From a bacterium (GTDB taxonomy: Bacteria; Vulcanimicrobiota; Xenobia; RGZZ01), in assembly GCA_021782195.1 (NCBI GenBank), contig JAJXVI010000146.1, positions 1 to 6,496 of the forward strand: DNA of 6,496 bases, in the 5' to 3' direction. Below are positions 1-5,714 of this stretch, piece by piece. The position numbers were made by a program, and so were the translations under genes. The first letter of the stretch is position 1. Every line of letters begins with the position of its first letter. The notes below the pieces were generated by a model. It saw only the letters and a list, made by a program, of their open reading frames with translations, did no database searches and was not told the origin of the DNA.

Positions 1-474
1 CGTGGCGCGCGTGTAGAGCTTGCCGTCAGAGTACGTACCCGCTCCACCCTCGCCAAAGCAGTAGTTGCTGTCGGGGTCCACCACGCCCTGGCGTGTGATG
101 GCGGCCAGATCGCGTCGTCGGGCCTGCACGTCCTTGCCCCTCTCCAGCACGATCGGGCGGACGCCGAGTTCGATGAGGCGAAGCGCTGAAAACAGACCTG
201 CCGGCCCCGAACCCACCACCACCACCGTACGGCCGCCCGTCACCGGTCGATACGCACGCGTCGGCACGACCACAGGAGGCGCCGGCTCGTCGCACCAGAC
301 GTCAAGCGCCAGCACCATCCTGGGACGCTGCCGGGCATCAATGGAGCGCCTGCGGAGGCGAACATCGGTTACGTGATCGGGACTGACGCCGAGATGCCTC
401 GCGGCAGCCGCGCGCCAGGCTTCTGGCGAGGAGGCACTGTCAAGATCAAGAGTCAGTTCGATGGATCGTTGCAT
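1..474 (-). CDS. FAD-dependent dehydrogenase of the COG2509 type, N-terminal part (runs off left edge)
   Basis: Only the first 158 codons are in the window; the C-terminal two-thirds lie beyond position 1. Residues 1-80 form the small N-terminal domain typical of this family, including the conserved RRSIDAR stretch at about 42-48, which supports the ATG at 472-474 as the true start. A Rossmann dinucleotide-binding motif follows at 84-93 (VVVVGSGPAG), with the strand-ending acidic residue in VLERG at about 109-113 expected to contact the FAD ribose. Residues 140-153 (FGEGGAGTYSDGKL) are a family hallmark. Members are annotated as uncharacterised FAD-dependent dehydrogenases, probably cytosolic, with no settled substrate. 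The gene is transcribed away from the operon to its right, so a functional link is not implied. I see no strong ribosome binding site before the start. The assignment to family is firm; the reaction is unknown. Confidence 0.94.
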   Translation of the reverse strand, partial: MQRSIELTLDLDSASSPEAWRAAAARHLGVSPDHVTDVRLRRRSIDARQRPRMVLALDVWCDEPAPPVVVPTRAYRPVTGGRTVVVVGSGPAGLFSALRLIELGVRPIVLERGKDVQARRRDLAAITRQGVVDPDSNYCFGEGGAGTYSDGKLYTRAT

Positions 475-505
475 GAGAAGCTCTGATTCCGCCCGCTCTG
501 GAGAA

Positions 506-536
506 ATCCTACACCCTCCCGCCAAACCATGAGCAA
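506..536 (-). promoter_or_regulatory. Weak candidate promoter for the FAD dehydrogenase
   Basis: On the minus strand a TTGCTC (complement of 531-536) is followed after 19 bases by TAGGAT (complement of 506-511), which lies 31 bases before the ATG. The spacing is longer than the usual 17 and both boxes deviate from consensus, so this may be chance. Elsewhere in the 141-base divergent gap I find no plus-strand pair of boxes: a TTGACC at 549-554 has no matching -10 element 16-19 bases downstream. Confidence 0.2.
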
Positions 537-615
537 CGATGCAAGGGCTTGACCCGCGCTCCGGCAGCAACCGGCACAAGGGGCCCGCCCTGCACACGGC
601 GAACAGTTCCCCTGC

Positions 616-3492
616 ATGTTTGACACCTTCGACCCGCGTGCGTGCGCAAGCGGCCCCGCGTGCGTGCAGGCCCTGCGCCAGGAGTACGAAATTCGCATCA
701 GCCAGCGTCTTGGCGTGCGGCTCCTGCTCATGGCACGGCGCGGAATCCAGGTGTCGCCTGCACTCCTGGAAGAAGCCACCCCGGGCTCCGAACTCGAGCG
801 ATGCCTCCTTGACAGCGCCTGGAACAGCGTCGAGGACGCGCCCGCCGCCCGGGCACTTCTGGCGGGACGGGGGTGCGCCGTGCAGGCCGGGCGCCTGATC
901 GGGCTCGGGTGCGTGGACGAAGCCGAGCCCACGGCCGACCTGGCCGACGATGACCGCGTTGAAAGCCACGACGACGCTGCACAGGCTACCGCGCATCACA
1001 GGCAGTCGACCGAAGCTCCCCTGACCGCTCTGGCCGTGGTCCCCCCCCCGCGGACCCGCAGCGAGGAACGGTGGGATGCCAGGGGCCTGCAACGCGCCGC
1101 GGTCACGTACTTCGACTCTGAAAACCCGGCCGAGCTGGTGGAACGACTGCGTCAACTCTTCCGCACAGCCGACGAGGCCGGCGTCGACCCCGTCCCCCTC
1201 CTGGCGTTCGCGCTCGCGCTCGGCAAGGCGCCGCTCGCCCACGAGACCGCCGCGCTCGTGCGTGACCACCTTGACCGCGACACGGGGCGTGCCCTCGAAG
1301 ATCTGGCGAGCGACGAGGAAGGCAGGGTTCGCGACGCCGTCCACTTCCTGCTCCGTCCCGCTCGAACGACCACCGGTCGCTCTCCAGCGTCCCCCACGCC
1401 GCACGAATCCCCCCAGGCCGCACCCGACGCATCGGTTCGCACCGTTTCCCCCGGGGTCGCACTCGTGCACACGTCCCAGGAGGCGCAGTCGAGCGAACTG
1501 CCTCCGCTGGCTCCTCTGGTCCTGCCGGCGCTCACGCCGTTGCTGGGCTCTCCCCGCGTGCTTCGCCTGGTGCTGACACACCTTGGGGCCACGCTACCGC
1601 TTCTTTCCCTCGATCCCGCGCGCGTGGAGCCGTTCCTCGACGCGCTGCTCGACCGGCTGACCGACCTCGAAGCACCCGAACGGTTCACACTCTCCCGCTT
1701 CCTGATCGACGCACAGGGCACCGTCCCGACCCTGCCAGGCCTGCTGCTGCGACGCCTCCGTGCGACGGTGGATCCGCACCAGCAGGCTTTCTACGGAAAC
1801 CTGCTGGCGCGCGTGCGACTGGGCGAGATCGAGCACGAACAGGTGTGTGAGGCGCTGGTGGAACTGTTCCTGCGCCACGGTCAGGACGTCGGGCTCTCCG
1901 AACGTCTGAAGGCCACGTTCGCACTGCTCGGCGCCCGCCCCCTCGAACGCCTGACCCAGGAAGCGCCGCGCATGCCGGCCACCATGCAGCGCGGCTATCT
2001 GGTCGACCTGTGGGCGGCAAGCCTGCGCAACGGAACGCCGCATCCACCGCTGACGCAACTTGCCGCCTTCATGGCCCAGGAGATCGGCGCCCGCAACCGC
2101 GTCTCGTTGCGTTGCATGATTCGAGCCTCCGCCACCGGCTGTGACATGCTCCTGCTGCCAGAACTCAAGCGCATGCTGGACGAAAATGACTGGCTCCGCG
2201 CCACCGTCATCGCCACGCTGCTTGACGAGGCCATCACGCTCGAGGAACCCGACGACCTTCCCGTGCTGCGTCTGCTTTCCACGCTCGGACGAGAAGCGGT
2301 CGAAGCCGCTTTTGAACGCACGCGCGAGGAAGCCGCGCTCGACGCGCGGGCCGCCCCGCACCGATGCCGCGTCTTCGCCTACATCGCGTCACGCGCGGAA
2401 CCCGCGTCGTGGCTATGTGAGCTGGTGGAGACCGCCCTGGCCTGGACGTTCCTGGAACGCACCGATCTGCCGGTCAGCGTGCGCACCCTGGGGTTGCTCG
2501 GACGCGTCCCCGGCCTGCCCAAATCGTGGCGCCTCGCCACGCTCGATCGCCTGGTACCCGCCGCGGCCGCGCAAACACCACAGCCCACGCCGCCCGACGC
2601 AGCGTCTGCCGGTCTGCCGCAGGGGCTTCGCTTTCCGGAGGAACGCCTGCAGGCCGTGCTCGACGTCTACGAATCCGGTGAACCGAGCACCCAGGAGGCG
2701 ATCGAGGAACGGATCGAGCAGATCGTGGCGGCGCAGTCCCCTCCCCGCCTGCTCCTGGGCGCAACCCTCAACGCCATCGACGCGCTGTTCGAGCGAGAAG
2801 ACCCTCCTCGGCGCGCAAGCGGGCTTGCCACCCTGCTGGCCCGCACGCTGCTGCGCACAGGGCAGGAGACCTCCCTCGAGCACGTACTGACGAGCATGCT
2901 CGCCGAGGACACCGCGGGTGCAGGCGTTCAGGTTCTCCTTCCCTGGAGCAAGGAGGACCGCGATCACGCGCTCGTCATCCTCGGAAAAGCCGCGTCCCAC
3001 GCACGCTCACCGGAAACGCTGCACCGCATGATCGTCGCGCGCCTGGCGGGTTTCCTCGAAGACTGGCTAGACGCGCACGAGCACGCCCGCAACCTGTACG
3101 CACATCGGGACACGCCCCTGTGGCAGGTGCTGACCGACGTGCTCGACCGACGCCCGAGCGAGTACGCGGTGGAAGCCGTGGTGCGCGTCGGCCTGCGCAC
3201 CATTGAGGTGGCGCGACGAGCGTCCGCCAGTCTCGCCCTGGAACGGCGCGAGGAAGTGCAGCGGTTGCTGGCTCGACTTGTCGTGGTGGCGCCCGCCGAT
3301 CCCGTGGTGGTGCGCGGAAGTCTCTCTGTCGACCTCGCGCAGAGTGCGCTGCACACACTGCTACGCCTGGCCGCGCAGGACAGCGCGAGTGCGTACGCCC
3401 GCTGCGCCGAGCTCTGGGCCGACGAGCGGATGCCATCACGGCTGCGGCCCGCGCTCGAAGCGTTCTTTCGCATGCAACGAGGAACCCCATGA
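616..3492 (+). CDS. Large helix-rich, solenoid-like protein of unknown function (first gene of the operon)
   Basis: This 958-residue protein matches no family I can name. Codon choice (G/C third positions) is consistent throughout, so the frame is genuine. There is no signal peptide and no clear membrane span, so it is probably cytosolic. It reads as helical blocks divided by linkers. Residues 1-100 are a compact N-terminal region; 101-150 an acidic, then Pro/Ala-rich linker; 155-247 helical; 248-298 a Pro/Ser/Thr/Ala linker; 299-648 a long run of amphipathic Leu/Ala/Arg/Glu helices resembling HEAT or Armadillo-like repeats; 649-668 a short Ala/Pro linker; and 670-955 a second helical block. 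An in-frame stop at 550-552 with no ATG, GTG, TTG or CTG codon before 616 makes 616 the furthest upstream start, yet no Shine-Dalgarno precedes it; the ATG for Met39 (730) is an alternative. Its stop overlaps the ATPase start. A scaffold role is inference from architecture and coupling. Confidence 0.85.
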   Translation: MFDTFDPRACASGPACVQALRQEYEIRISQRLGVRLLLMARRGIQVSPALLEEATPGSELERCLLDSAWNSVEDAPAARALLAGRGCAVQAGRLIGLGCVDEAEPTADLADDDRVESHDDAAQATAHHRQSTEAPLTALAVVPPPRTRSEERWDARGLQRAAVTYFDSENPAELVERLRQLFRTADEAGVDPVPLLAFALALGKAPLAHETAALVRDHLDRDTGRALEDLASDEEGRVRDAVHFLLRPARTTTGRSPASPTPHESPQAAPDASVRTVSPGVALVHTSQEAQSSELPPLAPLVLPALTPLLGSPRVLRLVLTHLGATLPLLSLDPARVEPFLDALLDRLTDLEAPERFTLSRFLIDAQGTVPTLPGLLLRRLRATVDPHQQAFYGNLLARVRLGEIEHEQVCEALVELFLRHGQDVGLSERLKATFALLGARPLERLTQEAPRMPATMQRGYLVDLWAASLRNGTPHPPLTQLAAFMAQEIGARNRVSLRCMIRASATGCDMLLLPELKRMLDENDWLRATVIATLLDEAITLEEPDDLPVLRLLSTLGREAVEAAFERTREEAALDARAAPHRCRVFAYIASRAEPASWLCELVETALAWTFLERTDLPVSVRTLGLLGRVPGLPKSWRLATLDRLVPAAAAQTPQPTPPDAASAGLPQGLRFPEERLQAVLDVYESGEPSTQEAIEERIEQIVAAQSPPRLLLGATLNAIDALFEREDPPRRASGLATLLARTLLRTGQETSLEHVLTSMLAEDTAGAGVQVLLPWSKEDRDHALVILGKAASHARSPETLHRMIVARLAGFLEDWLDAHEHARNLYAHRDTPLWQVLTDVLDRRPSEYAVEAVVRVGLRTIEVARRASASLALERREEVQRLLARLVVVAPADPVVVRGSLSVDLAQSALHTLLRLAAQDSASAYARCAELWADERMPSRLRPALEAFFRMQRGTP
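3479..3484 (+). promoter_or_regulatory. Ribosome binding site for the PilT-like ATPase gene
   Basis: GAGGAA sits four bases before the ATG at 3489, inside the last codons of the preceding gene. With the ATGA stop/start overlap it supports this ATG as the start, and it allows both re-initiation and independent ribosome entry. Confidence 0.6.
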
Positions 3493-4406
3493 GTACCGAT
3501 CTGCGACTCGAAGATCTACTGGAAACCGCGGTACTCGCCGGCGCCACCGATCTGGTGCTGGCGCCCGCTCCACACTACGGGAAGCTCCTGGTGCGCGCCG
3601 CCCGTCGAACCCTGCTTTCGCGCACCGTGTCCCCTGAACTGCTGCGTTCGCTCTCAAACCAGCTGGGTCTTGAGACGGCACTGCCCGTACTGTTCGGGGG
3701 CGGCATGGCCCACACGGATGCCGCCATCTCGTCGTTCGAGATCGACGTACGCGGCACGAAGATCCGCATCCGCGTCACCAGCACCCCGACCTCGAACGGC
3801 CCCCTGGTCACCCTGCGCGTGCAGTCACCGGCGGTCCTCGAACGGGCCCTGGCCCAGTTTCGAGAGGGCACGTTCGGCGGCCTCGACGTACTCGAACACC
3901 TCACCGAAAAGCAGGGAGTCATCTTCGTCAGCGGACCGCCAAGCGGGGGCAAGACCAGCGCGCTCCATCACCTGATGGTACACGTGGAGGGACCGTTGAC
4001 CGTGGTCAGCGAAGCCCGCGAGCTCGATGCCGACGTGACGCCGGCGTCCGTGGCGCGAACGACAGGGGGGGTGCTGGTCCTCGACGAGATGGATGAGAGC
4101 GACAAGATCGGCCTCGCGCTTGAACTCGGGCGTACGCGCCTTGTGCTCGCCACGCTGGCTGCCCCTGACCTCAAGGCCGCGCTCCGCCGCGTGCGAGGAA
4201 GAACCGCAAGCATCGACCCGCTCATCGGCGTCCTCCGCGTCGGATGGGACCAGGGCGCCGATCTGCGTCGCCCGGCCTACTGCTGGTTTCCCATGGAGGG
4301 ACGCACGGCCGGGGGACACCCGCGGGCCGTCCCCCGCGAACTCCTGACCAACCCCGACGACCTCGCAGCATACCGAACCCTCGAAATCTGGGAGCAACGC
4401 TCGTGA
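3489..4406 (+). CDS. Divergent PilT/GspE-like secretion-superfamily ATPase
   Basis: This 305-residue protein follows the order of PilT-type hexameric ATPases but is shorter than PilT (about 340-370). The N-terminal domain has ATDLVLAPAPHYGKLLVR (19-36), echoing the ASDLH...R opening of PilT, and a beta-rich segment FEIDVRGTKIRIRV (83-96). Walker A is GPPSGGKT at 149-156, with Lys155 and Thr156 intact. The Asp-box position reads VVSEARELD (172-180), keeping one Glu but losing the usual EDP. The Walker B region VLVLDEMDE (195-203) aligns with VILVGEMRD of PilT, keeping the Glu (E200) but replacing Gly with Asp199 and the MRD Arg. The His-box region VLATLAAPD (219-227) matches VLATLHTNS but has Ala224 where the His should be. 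Binding of nucleotide is plausible; motor activity is doubtful. No membrane segment is seen. It is coupled by four-base overlaps on both sides, so it probably acts with both neighbours. Family membership is likely, but a pilus role is not supported here. Confidence 0.9.
   Translation: MSTDLRLEDLLETAVLAGATDLVLAPAPHYGKLLVRAARRTLLSRTVSPELLRSLSNQLGLETALPVLFGGGMAHTDAAISSFEIDVRGTKIRIRVTSTPTSNGPLVTLRVQSPAVLERALAQFREGTFGGLDVLEHLTEKQGVIFVSGPPSGGKTSALHHLMVHVEGPLTVVSEARELDADVTPASVARTTGGVLVLDEMDESDKIGLALELGRTRLVLATLAAPDLKAALRRVRGRTASIDPLIGVLRVGWDQGADLRRPAYCWFPMEGRTAGGHPRAVPRELLTNPDDLAAYRTLEIWEQRS
4391..4394 (+). promoter_or_regulatory. Ribosome binding site deciding the GTG start at 4403
   Basis: GGAG lies eight bases before GTG 4403-4405, which overlaps the ATPase stop as GTGA. 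The frame is open back to an ATG at 4244, but that start would overlap the ATPase by 163 bases, and its extra 53 residues are Pro/Gly/Arg-rich out-of-frame sequence. The GTG is therefore preferred. Confidence 0.6.
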
Positions 4407-5587
4407 ACCGCCCACCCCCCATCCAGGCCGTGCTGGAAACCATCTCCCCCGCCGACCACGCGACGCGGGTAGAAGAGGCCACGCGCCTCGTGGAAAACGT
4501 TCGTGCCCTTTTTTTGGGCCAGCTCCCCTATCGCGAGCGCACCCGGCTCCTTCTGCTGTGGCAACCCCGCATGATCGATGCGCTTGACAGCCTCGGAGCC
4601 GCCCTGCGCGCACACGCCTCCTCCGGCGGGAAGCTGGACGTGGCGGCGTTGGGCACGGCCTGGGACGTTTTCGCGCAAGGCGCCGAAGCGCTGGCGGAGG
4701 AGGAAGCGACCACGCCGATCCGGAGCCGGTCCCCTTTCTGGAACGTCCTGCTACGGCTCGCGCACGGCCACCATCGGGGGCTGATTGAACGCCAGGCACT
4801 GCAGACCGCACTCGACGAGCTACGAGGACAGCATCGAGGAGCCCGCATCGCGATCGAACGCGCCGCAGCGGAAGGTCAGGCAGACCCACGCCTCCAGGCG
4901 AGGCGCAAGGAACTCTTCGCCACCCTGGACACCATGACCGCTGCACTGGAAAACGCACACCGTGCGCTGAGACAGCAGCAAACCGACGAGGTGTTGGCCT
5001 TGCTTACCGATGGAGGAATCGCCGCCGACACCCTCGTCGACCTCCAGATGGAGCTGGAACGCACCGCGGGCGGACAACGCCCCTGCCTCCGATGCGGTAC
5101 GCCCAACGCAACGACCGCCCGCCATTGTGTCGGATGCTCTGCGAAACTGCCAGCGGTCTCGCTTGGAGACGAGATGGAAGCGTCGCTGGACGTGACGGTG
5201 GAAGACGGGGTACGCACATCGGGCCATGCGCACAACCAGCTGGTCGACGCCGTGAGCGGCGCGGTGGCTGAATTCGAGGCCAGGCGCATGACACCCGATG
5301 CCTTTGCTCGCGCACTCGACGAGGCCACAGCCCACGCCCGAGCGGCAATCCAACGTGTGCGCGATCTTCCGGTCCCGAGCGACGCCAGTGAGAGCGACCG
5401 CGCCGTTCTCGACGAAACAGCAGCCATCATGCGCGAAGGGCTGCACGAATTCTTGGAAGGAATCGAGGAACTTCGGCGCTACCTCATCGACGGCAACGTC
5501 GTTCACCTCGAACAGGGACTGGAAACCGCTCTTACCGGCGCCGACAAGGTCGCGCACGTACGGACCATCACAACCCGGACGGAGTGA
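4403..5587 (+). CDS. Helical protein with central four-cysteine zinc ribbon, unknown function
   Basis: With the GTG start this is a 394-residue protein. Residues 17-140 are predicted amphipathic helices, and 130-222 are rich in Glu/Arg/Gln/Ala with long helical stretches that could form a coiled coil. A zinc-ribbon knuckle pair follows: Cys228 and Cys231 (CLRC), then ten residues, then Cys242 and Cys245 (CVGC), resembling the short zinc ribbons common in bacterial adaptor proteins. Residues 250-275 look like a linker, and 277-385 are again acidic, helical and Leu/Ala-rich. No signal peptide or membrane span is visible, so it is probably cytosolic. The C-x2-C-x10-C-x2-C pattern should bind one zinc ion structurally; nothing suggests an enzyme active site. 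As the last gene of the coupled trio it could be an adaptor or regulator of the ATPase, but that rests on position alone. A T7 run at 4509-4515 early in the gene is notable in such GC-rich DNA. Confidence 0.88.
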   Translation: MNRPPPIQAVLETISPADHATRVEEATRLVENVRALFLGQLPYRERTRLLLLWQPRMIDALDSLGAALRAHASSGGKLDVAALGTAWDVFAQGAEALAEEEATTPIRSRSPFWNVLLRLAHGHHRGLIERQALQTALDELRGQHRGARIAIERAAAEGQADPRLQARRKELFATLDTMTAALENAHRALRQQQTDEVLALLTDGGIAADTLVDLQMELERTAGGQRPCLRCGTPNATTARHCVGCSAKLPAVSLGDEMEASLDVTVEDGVRTSGHAHNQLVDAVSGAVAEFEARRMTPDAFARALDEATAHARAAIQRVRDLPVPSDASESDRAVLDETAAIMREGLHEFLEGIEELRRYLIDGNVVHLEQGLETALTGADKVAHVRTITTRTE

Positions 5588-5626
5588 TCCTGTCGTACCG
5601 CGTATACCACACATCGCGGAGATCAC
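5584..5626 (+). repeat. Nested inverted repeat at the end of the operon
   Basis: GTGATC (5584-5589, overlapping the stop codon) is complementary to GATCAC (5621-5626), and inside it CCGCG (5598-5602) is complementary to CGCGG (5615-5619) around a 12-base loop. The two stems are separated by 8 bases on one side and 1 on the other. No T tract follows (the next bases are a C run), so it is not a canonical intrinsic terminator. It may be an RNA 3' end structure, an operator or chance. Confidence 0.35.
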
Positions 5627-5666
5627 CCCCGACTCTAACCCGAGATGTAAACAGTTTGATGAACAC

Positions 5667-5696
5667 TTGCGTCAGCCTGTAACAATCGCGTACAAT
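5667..5696 (+). promoter_or_regulatory. Sigma-70-like promoter for the glycine-rich membrane protein gene
   Basis: TTGCGT (5667-5672) and TACAAT (5691-5696) are separated by 18 bases. This stretch is locally AT-richer than the surrounding genes. The -10 box ends 18 bases before the ATG, so transcription would start near 5703, right at the Shine-Dalgarno, giving a leader of only about 12 bases. This suggests the downstream gene is transcribed independently of the three-gene operon. Confidence 0.5.
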
Positions 5697-5702
5697 CCGG
5701 GC

Positions 5703-5710
5703 GAGAGGAG
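5703..5710 (+). promoter_or_regulatory. Ribosome binding site for the gene at 5715
   Basis: GAGAGGAG ends four bases before the ATG at 5715. It is the strongest Shine-Dalgarno in the window, and it fixes the start of a gene that runs off the right edge and has no stop in view. Confidence 0.65.
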
Positions 5711-5714
5711 TGCC

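Noticed and set aside
549..577. TTGACC as -35 box of an operon promoter
   Set aside because: No -10-like hexamer occurs 16-19 bases downstream; the sequence there is CGGCAC-like and GC-rich.
1594..2361. 255-codon minus-strand open frame
   Set aside because: Fully antisense to the large helical protein; composition (many Gln, Gly, Arg) and lack of a ribosome binding site indicate a shadow frame.
4244..4402. N-terminal extension of the zinc-ribbon gene back to an ATG at 4244
   Set aside because: The extra residues read as out-of-frame ATPase sequence (Pro/Gly/Arg-rich); GTG 4403 has a ribosome binding site and the GTGA overlap typical of coupled genes.
3489..4406. Naming the ATPase gene pilT
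   Set aside because: Key His-box and Asp-box residues are missing, the protein is short and no pilus genes are nearby, so the symbol would mislead.
3825..4958. 377-codon open frame on the minus strand spanning the ATPase and zinc-ribbon genes
   Set aside because: It lies antisense to two well-supported genes, has Arg/Pro/Gly-rich composition with no recognisable motif, and is expected from high-GC shadow frames.
5584..5640. Intrinsic terminator after the operon
   Set aside because: A stem is possible but is interrupted and followed by C bases rather than a T tract.
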